Assembly (NCBI RefSeq): GCF_024396695.1 | Contig: NZ_CP094359.1 | Span: 1,054,001-1,118,000 of the forward strand | DNA length: 64,000 nucleotides | Source: Acidithiobacillus sp. YTS05 | Lineage (GTDB): Bacteria > Pseudomonadota > Gammaproteobacteria > Acidithiobacillales > Acidithiobacillaceae | Direction: 5' to 3' | Shown here: positions 9,751 through 18,250 of the stretch, in pieces | How positions within the stretch are numbered: position 1 is the stretch's first letter | Layout of the letters: each line of letters begins with the position of its first letter | The notes under the pieces: model-generated | Seen by the model: the letters and a program-made list of their open reading frames with translations, nothing else | The model's database searches: none | What the model was told of the DNA's origin: nothing | Program-made: the position numbers and the translations under genes

Positions 9751-11082
9751 CTATATCTTTTCCAGATCTTCGAGACTTTTCTGCCGGGGCTCGATGCCGT
9801 AGCGCCAGGTTACCCAAACCGCGAGCAGAGAAATGGCCGCTAGTAGCACCAGCAGGCGGGGGATGCCCCAACTTTTTTCTAGGATGGGAAAGAGGAGGGC
9901 AGAGAGGAGGGCGCCGGCGCGGGACAGCCCCGTAGCCAGCCCCGCTGTACTGGCACGCAATTCGGTCGGGAAAAGTTCTGTCGCAAATGCAAAGACCGTG
10001 ACCCCGGGACCGATGCCGACACCCAGGGCATAGAGGGCGGAAGCGGCGTAGATGCCGGTCACCCAGTTTTGCGCAGCGGCCAGGGCAAACAGCAGCAGAC
10101 CGGCAGCCATGAGGAAAAACCCCGCACTCTGCAGGGGGATGCGGCCCCAACGGTCGATCCGGGTCATCATATAGCCGATGCCTACGACCGAGATGCAGAG
10201 GATGCCGGCGTTGATCGCCGCAGCTGCCGCATCGCTAGGCGCAAAACCGTTGCTGCGCAGTACCAGGGGAAAATACAGCGCAATCCCCAGTCCGACCACA
10301 TCCAGACAAAACCACGGGAAGATGCTCAGAAACAGTCGGCGCAACCAGGGCTTTTGCAGGAGAGTGCGCCAGGACCGGGCCGGCGCAGCAAAGTTCTGCA
10401 GCATCGCTCGTCGTTCTGCGACTCTGCTTTCGGGATGTAATTGCACAATCGCCAGATCGGCTTCTGCCGTCCTGCCGTGGCGCACCAACCAGCGTGGCGA
10501 CTCCGGTAGCCCCCGGCGCAGCCAGAGCAAGGCAAATGCGGGAATAGCCGCGCTTGCCAACATCCAACGCCAGGATTCGGAGCCGGTAAACAGCAACGAC
10601 CAGCCAACGGCAGTGGACAGCAACGCCCCGACGTACCAGGCCATGTTGACCCGCGCAAAGCGGTTTCCGCGCAGGGCTGTCGGGGTATATTCGGCGACGA
10701 TGGTGGCGACCAATGGGTAGTCTAAGCCGACGGCGAGTCCGGTCAGCAGGCGTCCCGCGAAGAGCACCGCCAGGTTGGGACTCAAGGCGCTGAGCAAGGC
10801 CCCGCCAATGTACAACAGCATGTTGGGGATAAGAAGCCGCTGTCTACCAAAGCGATCCGTGAAGATCCCGCCAAACAGTCCGCCGAGCAGCGAGCCGATC
10901 AGGGCCATGCCCATGAGCAGGCCGGTTTCCGCGGCATGAAGATGCCAGGCACTGTGTAGCGGCAGGAGCACGACGGCCATGATGCTGAGATCGTAGCCAT
11001 CCAGGAGCATGCCCAGCATTGCCGCGCCCAAAGCGCGACGCACGCCAGAATGGGGAAGGGGGATAATGGAATGCCGAGACAT
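9751..11082 (-). CDS. MFS transporter (aromatic acid/sugar:H+ symporter type)
   Basis: 443 aa with 12 predicted helices in two halves. Helix 1 contains DGYDLSIMAVVL, the pattern of the AAHS and metabolite:H+ symporter groups. The loop between helices 2 and 3 reads GGIFTDRFGRQRLLIPN, and helix 4 holds GRLLTGLAVGLDYPLVATI. The central loop has ESPRWLVRHGR. It is convergent with the sensor kinase, 25 bp apart. Substrate is not resolved. It resembles the partial MFS gene at the left edge in type but is not a duplicate. Confidence 0.87.
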   Translation of the reverse strand: MSRHSIIPLPHSGVRRALGAAMLGMLLDGYDLSIMAVVLLPLHSAWHLHAAETGLLMGMALIGSLLGGLFGGIFTDRFGRQRLLIPNMLLYIGGALLSALSPNLAVLFAGRLLTGLAVGLDYPLVATIVAEYTPTALRGNRFARVNMAWYVGALLSTAVGWSLLFTGSESWRWMLASAAIPAFALLWLRRGLPESPRWLVRHGRTAEADLAIVQLHPESRVAERRAMLQNFAAPARSWRTLLQKPWLRRLFLSIFPWFCLDVVGLGIALYFPLVLRSNGFAPSDAAAAAINAGILCISVVGIGYMMTRIDRWGRIPLQSAGFFLMAAGLLLFALAAAQNWVTGIYAASALYALGVGIGPGVTVFAFATELFPTELRASTAGLATGLSRAGALLSALLFPILEKSWGIPRLLVLLAAISLLAVWVTWRYGIEPRQKSLEDLEKI

Positions 11083-11410
11083 GAGCGATCACCAGTGGGC
11101 GCCGGGAGGGCGGTGCGGGCTGTCGTTGTATCACAAAAGCACGGGTGTGGCGTAGGCGATTGTTTGCTGCTAATCAGTTGCCGCGCGACCTTTGGCAACG
11201 CTAGATGCAGATTTGGCAAAAGCTGCTACGAGCGCAGGTGTCGCAATTTTTGGCATCCGTAGTTCTCGAAGAGCTGGTTGCGTGGTCGGGGAGACGCCCC
11301 CAAGGACTGTCAGATCACCCCATTTACCGAGGCAAAATCGATATGACGTATTCTGACGCATGGCGGGTGTATGCTGCTTTTCATCGAAGACCGCACAAGG
11401 AGAGATCGCG
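11083..11410. other. Intergenic stretch without a supported gene
   Basis: The 328 bases between the MFS gene and the next small reading frame hold no gene I can support. A 29-codon minus-strand frame beginning MPKIATPALVAAFAKSA (about 11170-11259) has protein-like composition but no clear ribosome-binding site. Confidence 0.4.
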
Positions 11411-11833
11411 ATGGAAAAGCTACTCGTACGGGATGTTGCCGCGCAGGAACGTGCCTGGTTGCCGGAAATCTCCGGGGCCTTCGATGACGCCATCGAAACC
11501 CAGGTGCTTGGGCAGTTCCAGACCCGCATGATAGCCCGTCAGGAAGGCGGACAGGCAGGCGGACAGGCAGGCGACTTTGACGATGACCGCGCGTCGCTGG
11601 ACAGCCTTCGCAAAGGACTCGGACTGCGGGACCGACTCCAGCTTCCTGCCATACCCAAGGGAAATCTGTCTCTCCTACCCTCCTACCCGTCCCACCCTAT
11701 CCAGGGACTGTTTCCCCCAATCCCGCCATCGGACCGCGGGATAACTCGCTTCGCCGATTCCCAAATACCGAAAGACGTAACAGACGCTACTCAGCGGAAG
11801 ATAAAAGCACTCTCCACGACGCCTAGCGCATGA
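11411..11833 (+). CDS. Small hypothetical protein
   Basis: A 140-aa frame starting at ATG 11411 with a strong AAGGAG upstream at good spacing, the main support for it. The first 40 residues (MEKLLVRDVAAQERAWLPE) look like ordinary protein. The middle carries a short GGQAGGQAG repeat caused by a 12-bp tandem duplication at 11546-11569, and the C-terminal half is proline-rich and less convincing. Its end overlaps the convergent ligB-like gene by 43 bp. I do not recognise it, and the true protein may be shorter or degraded. Confidence 0.35.
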   Translation: MEKLLVRDVAAQERAWLPEISGAFDDAIETQVLGQFQTRMIARQEGGQAGGQAGDFDDDRASLDSLRKGLGLRDRLQLPAIPKGNLSLLPSYPSHPIQGLFPPIPPSDRGITRFADSQIPKDVTDATQRKIKALSTTPSA

Positions 11834-12330
11834 TCTTCAAAAATCTTTTCTCCCACGGTTTCCCATGCTGCTCCAGCAACCACAAACAGAGGTGCGAGAT
11901 GCTCTTCGCGTGGATGAGCAAAACGAGCACCGGGTGCCTCCACCCAGTGGTGTAGACTTGTTCTTCTTTTTTCTGCGCTACCAGTAGTGATGGCCTTCGT
12001 AAGCCAATCGTCGAATTCCCAACCAATCGACTCGGATTGTGGACTACCTGCACGAGCCATCAGCTCGCGCATGTTATGAAAGCTGTTGCCTGAACCAACG
12101 ATGAGCACGTTGTCGTCCCGCAGTTCCGCAAGAGCCTCTCCGGCAGCGAAGTGTACTTCTGGATCCAAACTTGCGTGCAAGGAGAGTTGGATGCAGGGTA
12201 CGTCCGCCGCTGGGAGCATAATCTTGAGCGGAACAAAGACCCCATGATCATATCCTCTGAGTGAGGTGGCCCCCCCTGGATTGGACAGCCTGCTGGAGTG
12301 ATTAAGCTCTGAATCTGTTTCCATGGCGGG

Positions 12331-13155
12331 TCAGGCCACCAGCCTTTGTAAACCTTCTGCATAGACCACATCGGGTGTTCTGTCTCCCAGAGAGGAGTGC
12401 GGTCTTTCGGCATTATACCAGTCGAAGTAGGCTCTGAGGCCAGCTTTCAGCTCGGTTCCAGTTTCTGCTGGCCGTAGGTAGACGTGCTCGTATTTGACGG
12501 TGCGCCAAAGCCGTTCGACAAAGACGTTATCTAGGGCCCGGCCTTTGCCGTCCATACTGATTCGAATGCCGTGCTGGCGGAGTACAGAGAGGAAGGACTC
12601 CGCGGTGAACTGAGCGCCCTGATCCGTGTTGAAGATCTCGGGGGTGCCATAGCGGCGTATGGCCTCTTTCAGGGCCTCTACGCAGAAACCCGCATCAAGA
12701 CTGTTGGAAACCCGCCAGGACAACACCTTACGACTGAACCAGTCCACTACGGCTACGAGGTATTGAAATCCTCGTGCCATGGGCAGATAGGTCACATCCG
12801 CGGACCAGACCTGGTGGGGACGGTCCACCGTCACGCCACGCAACAGATAAGGATATTTTGGGTGCTGGGGGTGGGGCTTGCTGGTGTGTGGTCCGGGCGC
12901 CACCGCGGCAATGTCGAGGATACGCATGGCCCGGTGTACCGTTTTGCGGTTGACCACGACATTCTCCGCTTTCAGCATCCGATGGATCTGCCGCCTACCC
13001 ATGAATGGAAAGGCGGTGTAGAGGCGATCGATCGCCCGCAACAGCCCGTCGCCCATCGGCCGAGGATGCGCGCGGTAATAGACCGTACTGCGGGGCACGC
13101 CCAAAAGAGCGCATTGCCGTTGCACAGAAACTGAGGTTTGGGCCCGGTCGATCAT
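12331..13155 (-). CDS. IS3-family transposase OrfB (DDE integrase)
   Basis: 274 aa with an N-terminal HTH_21 region (YRAHPRPMGDGLLRAIDRL) and an rve catalytic core. The DDE triad is visible: Asp in VWSADVTYLP, Asp in IFNTDQGAQFT and Glu in NVFVERLWRTVKYE. The ATG overlaps the orfA stop as ATGA, so OrfB may be made by translational coupling or as an OrfAB frameshift product; no A-rich slippery run was seen at the junction. It appears intact. Confidence 0.93.
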   Translation of the reverse strand: MIDRAQTSVSVQRQCALLGVPRSTVYYRAHPRPMGDGLLRAIDRLYTAFPFMGRRQIHRMLKAENVVVNRKTVHRAMRILDIAAVAPGPHTSKPHPQHPKYPYLLRGVTVDRPHQVWSADVTYLPMARGFQYLVAVVDWFSRKVLSWRVSNSLDAGFCVEALKEAIRRYGTPEIFNTDQGAQFTAESFLSVLRQHGIRISMDGKGRALDNVFVERLWRTVKYEHVYLRPAETGTELKAGLRAYFDWYNAERPHSSLGDRTPDVVYAEGLQRLVA

Positions 13156-13457
13156 TTGGCGCCTTTCCCGATCCGGGACATGAGACCGGGCCTGGAGGCT
13201 AAAAAATCGCGTTCCATCTCCAGCTGTCCGATCTTCCGATACAAAGCCTGCACGTCCACGGGCTCCTCGGTCTGGGACTTTCCCCGTTCAAAGGCCGTGG
13301 CCGCATGCTCCACCAGCTGCCGGCGCCAGGCATTGATCATGGTGGGGTGTACCCCAAATTCTTGCGCCAGCTCGGCCATCGTCTTATCGCCCTGCAAGGC
13401 CACCAGGGCTACCTGCGCCTTGAATTCCGGCTTGTACTGCTTGCGTTTTCCCTTCAT
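13152..13457 (-). CDS. IS3-family transposase OrfA
   Basis: About 101 aa from ATG 13457. It contains a helix-turn-helix of the transposase_8 type (KPEFKAQVALVALQGDKTMA, then EFGVHPTMINAWRRQLVEHA) followed by a leucine-zipper-like segment (VDVQALYRKIGQLEMERDFL). It binds the IS ends and pairs with OrfB. An upstream in-frame start at 13502 lies almost in the inverted repeat and is less likely. Confidence 0.88.
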   Translation of the reverse strand: MKGKRKQYKPEFKAQVALVALQGDKTMAELAQEFGVHPTMINAWRRQLVEHAATAFERGKSQTEEPVDVQALYRKIGQLEMERDFLASRPGLMSRIGKGAK

Positions 13458-13920
13458 CCCTCGACTCCTTTCCTGAAGCCCAGAGCTTAACCCCTTGTCC
13501 AACTTTCGGGGGCCACTTCAGAGAGCGTCTGTCGCTGTAGAGATGGTAGCCGCTTGCAGCAGATCTACGACCCTCTCAGAGAGGCAGGGATCCCCCAAAG
13601 CAGGCCAGGAAATGTGATAGGTAGGTTCGGGGAACCCAAGGTAATCATAGAGGAGCCCAGGGGAGGGATGGGTCTGTACGGTAAACTCTGCTGCCTCCCA
13701 ATGGGCTGAGATAATGAGAATGGCACGGGGACGCTGTGGCAATAATTCCGGGAGGGAAGCCAAGAAATGTCGCAGTCTTTCCCAGGTATCCAGAGGATTC
13801 CAGTCCATGAAAAAACAAGGACCAGCGCCGTGCGGAATATACAAACAGGGTTGCCGCATATTGGAATCCTTCCTAGATTATTGGAGAAAACGCCATCGGT
13901 AGCGACAACACCCTGCGTGG

Positions 13921-14550
13921 TTACTTCTTAACGCCCTCGACCTCGACTTTGACGGCTATCGCGTTGGATAGTCCCTCAGGCAGGTAGGCATCCATCCCAA
14001 AGTCGGAGCGATGAATGACGGTGGTGGCGACGAATCCCGAAAGGTATCCACCCCAAGGTTTGGGAAGGTAGGGAACGTTGCCTGCCCCAATCTCCTGGAC
14101 CTGGAAGACTACTGGCTTCGTCACCCCATGCAGGGTCAAATTGCCGTATAGCTCCCCCTTTTTGGGGCCGTTCGGGACGTATTTGCTGCTGACAAAGGTG
14201 ACGTTGGGATAGCGTTTGACATCGAAGAACTCCTTGCTGCGCAAATGTTGATCGCGCAAGGCGAAGTCGGTGTTGATGCTCGCGGCGGGGATGGTGATAT
14301 CTACCTTGTCCTGGGCAGGATTTTGGGCGTTAAAGGTGTAGGTGCCAGTGATTTTGTCAAAGCGGCCAGTGAACTGGCCAATGCCGACGTGACCAATGGT
14401 GAAAAAGACATTGGTATGCTGCGGATCGATGCGATAGGTCCCACTCGGGTTTCCAGAGAGGGGGGTATAGGTCATAGTAGCGGCAAATACCGGACCGGCA
14501 AGACATAGTCCGGCGGCAAGCAGGATGCTTTGTGGGATTCTGTTACGCAT
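13921..14550 (-). CDS. yceI: YceI-family periplasmic lipid-binding protein
   Basis: 209 aa with a Sec signal peptide ending GPVFA followed by the YceI lipocalin-like barrel. The start of the barrel, YRIDPQHTNVFFTIGHVGIG, and the later LYGNLTLHGVTKPVVFQV are the family hallmarks. YceI proteins bind polyisoprenoid lipids such as ubiquinone-8 in the periplasm. It is 10 bp after wrbA, so the pair is clearly co-transcribed, and a quinone link between the two is plausible. Confidence 0.92.
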   Translation of the reverse strand: MRNRIPQSILLAAGLCLAGPVFAATMTYTPLSGNPSGTYRIDPQHTNVFFTIGHVGIGQFTGRFDKITGTYTFNAQNPAQDKVDITIPAASINTDFALRDQHLRSKEFFDVKRYPNVTFVSSKYVPNGPKKGELYGNLTLHGVTKPVVFQVQEIGAGNVPYLPKPWGGYLSGFVATTVIHRSDFGMDAYLPEGLSNAIAVKVEVEGVKK

Positions 14551-14559
14551 GAGAAGCTC

Positions 14560-15168
14560 CTAGTTTCCAGTAATGAGTCTTAGGGTAATTTCTGCCACGT
14601 GCTTACCTTGAAAGCGAGCAATGGCAAGTTCATTGGCAGAGGGCATCCGACTGCCGTCACCGTTGGCCAGAGTGCTGGCACCATAGGGCGTGCCGCCACT
14701 GATTTCGTCCATGTTGACGAGCTCTTGGCAGCTGTAGGGCACGCCAACTACGATCATTCCCTGATGAAACAAAAAGGTGTGGAAAGAAGTGATGGTGGTC
14801 TCCTGGCCGCCATGCTGCGTTGCGGTGCTCACGAACACGCTGCCGACCTTGCCGACCAAGGCACCTTTTTGCCAAAGATTGCCGGTGCGGTCGAGAAAAT
14901 TGCGCATCTGGCCGCTCATGTTGCCGAAGCGGGTGGGGGTGCCAAAGATGATGGCGTCGTACTCCGCGAGCTCGTCGGGATGCGCCTCCGGGGCTGCCTG
15001 CTGGGCCTTGGCGTGGATTTGAGCCAGGGTTTCCGGCGACATACTCTCCGGTACCCGCTTGATATCCACGGTAGTACCGGCTAGGGAACGTGCTCCTTCC
15101 GCTTCCGCTCGGGCCATCTCTTCTATATGACCCCACACGCTATGGTACAGAACCAGTATCCTGCTCAT
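14560..15168 (-). CDS. wrbA: NAD(P)H:quinone oxidoreductase, flavodoxin-like
   Basis: 202 aa, close to the usual WrbA length. The FMN-binding loop is [20 protein letters not shown], followed by [19 protein letters not shown] and [14 protein letters not shown], all typical of WrbA. The enzyme reduces quinones by two electrons using NAD(P)H in the cytosol. It has AAGGGG upstream of ATG 15168 and is first in wrbA-yceI-ligB. An inverted repeat TACT-N4-AGTA at 15243-15254 lies upstream and could be an operator for a redox-sensing regulator. Confidence 0.94.
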   Translation of the reverse strand: MSRILVLYHSVWGHIEEMARAEAEGARSLAGTTVDIKRVPESMSPETLAQIHAKAQQAAPEAHPDELAEYDAIIFGTPTRFGNMSGQMRNFLDRTGNLWQKGALVGKVGSVFVSTATQHGGQETTITSFHTFLFHQGMIVVGVPYSCQELVNMDEISGGTPYGASTLANGDGSRMPSANELAIARFQGKHVAEITLRLITGN

Positions 15169-15323
15169 TCGGGAAACCCCTTGTGGGCGAACTTAATCGA
15201 CATCGGTATTAGAGTAGGAGTAATCTTCTTTTGTAAAGTAGGTACTAAAGAGTAACCATTGAGCCAACGTTCCCCCGAAACATCCTGCCCCAAGGATCGA
15301 CTCCTCCGACTCATCATGGTAGC

Positions 15324-15494
15324 GAGACGGTCCTCGTTCAGTTGCGTCGAGAGCACTCGCTCTTAGAGCGAATCGATGGCGTCTCAAAACAACGACAGCA
15401 GCACGGTCTCAACAATTCTTTGTTCGCCCTGGAGAGTGCCACCCATATCTCCCAGATTCAGCAGGAAATTGAGCAGGAGAAGGTTGAAGCGTGA
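15324..15494 (+). pseudogene. C-terminal remnant of an unrecognised gene, cut by IS3
   Basis: A plus-strand frame reading ETVLVQLRREHSLLERIDG, SKQRQQHGLNNSLFALESAT and ISQIQQEIEQEKVEA ends in a TGA that belongs to the inverted repeat of the IS3 fragment starting at 15492. The composition suggests a helical, partly coiled-coil protein tail. No start codon or family could be assigned. It lies divergent from wrbA, where a regulator would be expected, but no DNA-binding motif is visible. Confidence 0.35.
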
Positions 15495-15942
15495 GGTGGT
15501 CCCCCTGGATTGGACAGCCTGCTGTGGTGATTAAGCTCTGAACCTGTTTCCATGGCAGGTCAGGCCACCAGCCTTTGTAAACCTTCTGCATAGACCACAT
15601 CGGGTGTTCTGTCTCCCAGAGAGGAGTGCGGTCTTTCGGCATTATACCAGTCGAAGTAGGTCCTGAGGCCAGCTTTCAGCTCGGTTCCAGTTTCTGCTGG
15701 CCACAGGTAGACGTACTCGTATTTGACGGTGCGCCAAAGCCGTTCGACAAAGACGTTATCTAGGGCCCGGCCTTTGCCGTCCATACTGATTCGAATGCCG
15801 TGCTGGCGGAGTACAGAGAGGAAGGACTCCGCGGTGAACTGAGCACCCTGATCCGTGTTGAAGATCTCGGGGGTGCCATAGCGGCGTATGGCCTCTTTCA
15901 GGGCCTCTACGCAGAAACCCGCATCAAGACTGTTGGAAACCT
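15492..15942 (-). mobile_element. Truncated second copy of the IS3 element
   Basis: These 451 bases are nearly identical to the left part of the element at 12262-13520, starting with the same inverted repeat (TGAGGTGGTCCCCC) and encoding the C-terminal part of OrfB from about VSNSLDAGF to the stop. Identity breaks at about 15942, inside orfB, where a different IS3-type element begins. A few substitutions separate the copies. It is not able to move by itself. Confidence 0.9.
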
Positions 15943-16473
15943 GAATCCCTCCGATTTCTTCGGCGGCTCTGTAACGTGACAGAATGGAGCCATGGATACG
16001 ATGAAATCAGGTCACAAGTTTTCGGAAGAGGTTCGGCCTCGCGCAGTTCGATTGGTGGATGAGCATCGAGGGGAATACCCTTCGCTTGCGGCGGCGTTGC
16101 AATCGATTGCTCCGAAGTTCGGGTGTACTCCCAAGACGCTGCGAGAGTGGGTGAATAAGGCGGCAGTAGAGGCTGGTAAGCGGCCCGGCATGATGGCGTC
16201 GGAGCGGCAACGAATCCAGGAGCTGGAGCGAGAGGTCAAAGAGCTCCGTCGTGCAAATGAGATTCTGAAACTAGCCAGCACGTTTTTTGCCCAGGCGGAG
16301 CTCGACCGCCGATGCAAAAGGCAAGGACTTTCATAGACCTATATCGGGGAGACTATGGGGTAGAGCCCATCTGCCGCGTTTTGCAGGTGGCCCCATCGGG
16401 ATACCGTCATGCCCTTGCCTGTCTACGACATCCAGAACTGCGGAGCCGGAGAGCCAAAAGAGAGAAAGAGCTT
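15943..16473 (+). mobile_element. Fragment of a different IS3-family element
   Basis: The sequence carries a left end (TGAATCCCTCCGATTTC), an intact orfA and the start of orfB, which begins about 16312 with [19 protein letters not shown] and continues to RRAKREKE. The orfB frame then runs directly into sequence from the end of an IS256-family element at about 16474, so orfB lost its catalytic part. The element is broken on its right side. Confidence 0.8.
15992..16336 (+). CDS. IS3-family transposase OrfA
   Basis: 114 aa (an in-frame ATG at 16001 is also possible). An N-terminal HTH_Tnp_1 domain reads [18 protein letters not shown] and [20 protein letters not shown], followed by a leucine-zipper segment [20 protein letters not shown]. 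The partner orfB is truncated, so this protein cannot drive transposition, although it may still bind related ends. Confidence 0.85.
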   Translation: MDTMKSGHKFSEEVRPRAVRLVDEHRGEYPSLAAALQSIAPKFGCTPKTLREWVNKAAVEAGKRPGMMASERQRIQELEREVKELRRANEILKLASTFFAQAELDRRCKRQGLS

Positions 16474-16592
16474 CTTTGCCGGAGTGATTTTTGTCGACGG
16501 GATACCGGCCAGCGAAACCCAGTTGGACCCCCAACAGGACGCCGCCTGAATCATGTCAGAAATTGCTCATACACCAGTTTTGACAATATCTC
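16474..16592 (+). mobile_element. 3' remnant of an IS256-family element
   Basis: The bases match the 3' end of the IS256-family element at 18812-20226 (from about CTTTGCCGGAGTG, encoding the last residues of the transposase), through the stop to the terminal inverted repeat with CATACACCAG. The match is close but not identical, so it derives from a related copy. Only the tail is left. Confidence 0.8.
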
Positions 16593-16826
16593 TCAGTCCC
16601 ACAAGGTCAGGCTTGTCTGCTGTTCTGCCTCGCGATCCCGCTTTGCTCGTGACGGCCGACCGCCGCGCCCGCGCCGCCGAAACATCGCATGGATTGGCAT
16701 CTCGTCACTGAGATCGATATCTCCGCCGTCAAAATCCGCAAACAGCGTTGTCTGTTTCCGCGCTTTTGCTTGCCAACTGGGGACGGTTGCTCCATTCTCA
16801 CATCGGCAAACTTCAGTGAGAACCTC
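16593..16826. other. Stretch with a possible short gene tail
   Basis: No complete gene is supported. A plus-strand frame ending at about 16711 reads SAVLPRDPALLVTADRRARA followed by AETSHGLASRH and a stop. Its composition is protein-like, so it may be the tail of a gene removed by the IS256 remnant. No family was recognised. Confidence 0.25.
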
Positions 16827-17201
16827 ATGGCAAAGATCAGGAATCCAGCCGACAAAGTCGCCATCCTATTCGTCGCCGCGCTCGTGTTGATTGGCGGTCT
16901 GGCCCTCTACTTTCATGAGATGCACTCAGCGATCACCGACTTGCGCTCCGGCATCCTCGCTGGCGCCAAGCAAGCCGAATCAAGAATTCATTCCATGGCG
17001 GGAACGCAGACGGTGCCCACGTCCAAGTCTCTGCGCATTGTTGGCAAAATCCAGAAAGGCAATCAGAGCGATTATGTTGCCGCTGGATTGTCTGGAGAGT
17101 ACGTTGTCATCCCCGCCACCGATTGCCGCACGGAATCCGTGGGGCCGGTCTGCGCTTATCATGGCGTTATGGTCACTCGAAGCTCTGGGGAGAGAACTTG
17201 A
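16827..17201 (+). CDS. Small single-span membrane protein, unknown
   Basis: 124 aa from ATG 16827. One N-terminal transmembrane segment (VAILFVAALVLIGGLALYF) follows a short positive N-terminus, and the rest is predicted periplasmic with two cysteines in the C-terminal part (ATDCRTESVGPVCAYHG), which could form a disulphide. It overlaps the next gene by 4 bases (TTGA). The pair resembles small envelope proteins of mobile elements, but I recognise no family. Confidence 0.55.
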   Translation: MAKIRNPADKVAILFVAALVLIGGLALYFHEMHSAITDLRSGILAGAKQAESRIHSMAGTQTVPTSKSLRIVGKIQKGNQSDYVAAGLSGEYVVIPATDCRTESVGPVCAYHGVMVTRSSGERT

Positions 17202-17557
17202 TAAAGACGCTTGTGATAGCCGTTGCTGTGCTACTGGCACCGACAATTGCCGGGGCCGCTGATTGGTATGTATACAATGGAATGACGCACTCCTGTCGCG
17301 CAGCGGCCGCATTAGCCAGCGCCAAGGACTTTCTTGCCTTTGCAACGCCTTACAGCTAGAGGGAATGGCTCAAGCTACATGAGTCTGCCAGGTATGAAGG
17401 TATGAGGGTTCGCCACCTCGATGGCGGCTTGATGGTAGATTTTCGCATAGCACCAGATGGACATGTCGTTTATTTCTCGAGCGGTGGTCTCTGTCGCTCA
17501 TTTGCGCAACAGTACGAACACATCACCCGCGCACCGAAACTCAACGAACTGCGCTGA
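17198..17557 (+). pseudogene. Small secreted protein with an in-frame amber codon
   Basis: A TTG start with GGGGAG upstream opens a frame with a signal peptide (TLVIAVAVLLAPTIAGAAD). At 17357-17359 an in-frame TAG stops it after 53 codons, yet the same frame continues for 65 more with clear protein character (REWLKLHESARYEGMRVRHL, FRIAPDGHVVYFSSGGLCRS) to TGA at 17557. The whole would be about 119 aa. The simplest reading is a nonsense mutation in a formerly secreted protein; amber suppression is an alternative. The function is not recognised. Confidence 0.55.
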
Positions 17558-17679
17558 CATCTCTTCCAGCCACCCCAGCAATCGCCCTGCTGGCGCTTTT
17601 TTGTGCCGTAACGGCACCACCCCGGACCTATAACCGTGACACCATCACCGAGGCGCGATCTGCCCCGGTTTTGCTCTCT

Positions 17680-17701
17680 AGTGCTTACATAGTGCTTACA
17701 T
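17680..17701. repeat. Perfect tandem repeat AGTGCTTACAT x2
   Basis: Two exact copies of an 11-bp unit stand head to tail, 47 bp from the tRNA-Thr fragment. Short direct repeats beside a tRNA-derived core are often arm-type sites of tyrosine integrases; that reading is an inference. Confidence 0.5.
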
Positions 17702-17748
17702 GAAAACAAAAAGACACTTGGGCGATCTACCTAAGTAACTGTTTTATT

Positions 17749-17795
17749 TGGTGCCGGCAACAAGAATCGAACTCGTGACCTTCTGATTACAAATC
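17749..17795 (-). other. 3' half of tRNA-Thr (UGU), probable attachment-site relic
   Basis: On the minus strand this 47-bp block reads from the anticodon loop (GATTTGTAATC, anticodon UGU) through a T-arm with TTCGATTC to the acceptor end GCCGGCACCA. The 5' half (acceptor strand, D-arm and 5' anticodon stem) is missing; upstream sequence does not fold to replace it. Integrative elements that insert in a tRNA gene leave exactly such a 3' fragment at the distal end. No integrase gene and no intact tRNA-Thr are in the window. Confidence 0.7.
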
Positions 17796-18222
17796 CGAAA
17801 TATCACGCTTAGAGCCGATTTCCGTCATTTAGGCGTTTTATGTAGCTTGTGAAAACAATAAGATAAGAATGCGTCTGTCCCTCTTTATCCTGAGCTATCC
17901 CCCAGTATCCTGTCCGTAGTGGCGCGCCAGTGTCGCGCATATAGAATGAACATCTTAGATAAAAAAATACAAAATAACCCTTGAAACGAGTTTTTCGGAT
18001 TTCTATATTGGGAGTTGAGCCGCAGATCTGATTCTGGCCGATTTGGATGCACCGCTTCCCTGCAGCGGCTCACTTTATTGTGATTTGCTTTAGGGAAGTT
18101 AGTTTTTTTACGGTTGGGAAGTACTCCTTGGATACGGGAATCAAAAAACGCTCTGAACGCTCTACATATCCTGCTGATCATAAACCGATAGGTGGTGACT
18201 GTAGGCAGAACGAGTGTCGGAA
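17796..18222. other. AT-rich stretch without a supported gene
   Basis: The 427 bases between the tRNA fragment and the AlpA-like gene hold no gene I can support. A plus-strand frame from 18047 is open into the AlpA-like gene, but its first 60 codons are poor protein and cross a strong hairpin, so I treat it as leader. Confidence 0.45.
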
Positions 18223-18248
18223 GATTACCGGCCTGATGGCCGGTAATC
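18223..18248. promoter_or_regulatory. Perfect 11-bp inverted repeat before the AlpA-like gene
   Basis: GATTACCGGCC is followed by the 4-base loop TGAT and then its exact complement. The repeat ends 2 bp before the ATG at 18251. It has no T-run, so it is more likely an operator or a translation-blocking hairpin than a terminator. Confidence 0.55.
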
Positions 18249-18250
18249 CG

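Larger units (their letters stand above)
12262..13520 (-). mobile_element. Complete IS3-family insertion sequence
   Basis: A 1259-bp element with terminal inverted repeats: the left end reads TGAGGTGGCCCCCCCTGGAT and the right end, on the other strand, TGAAGTGGCCCCCGAAAG. It is flanked by a 3-bp direct repeat GAG at 12259-12261 and 13521-13523, usual for IS3. It carries orfA and orfB, overlapping as ATGA. A second, truncated copy of the same element lies at 15492-15942. Confidence 0.9.
11791..13859 (-). pseudogene. LigB/DODA-type extradiol dioxygenase split by an IS3 element
   Basis: The N-terminal part (13859 to 13521) begins with LYIPHGAGPCFFMDW and RAILIISAHWE. The C-terminal part (12261 to 11791) has GYDHGVFVPLKIMLP and ends in ALGVVESAFIF. 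Together they match the class III extradiol ring-cleavage dioxygenase family (YgiD/4,5-DOPA dioxygenase). The element at 12262-13520 interrupts it and duplicates GAG. Deleting the element and one GAG joins the halves in frame as ATDALRGYDHG, giving about 270 aa. The gene was third in the operon wrbA-yceI-ligB. It is inactive here unless the element excises. Confidence 0.88.

Noticed and set aside
17749..17795. Complete tRNA-Thr gene
   Set aside because: Only the 3' half is present; the sequence upstream does not form the acceptor 5' strand or D-arm, so it cannot be a functional tRNA.
18047..18250. Longer start for the AlpA-like gene
   Set aside because: The first 60 codons cross a perfect 26-base hairpin, are not protein-like and have no ribosome-binding site.
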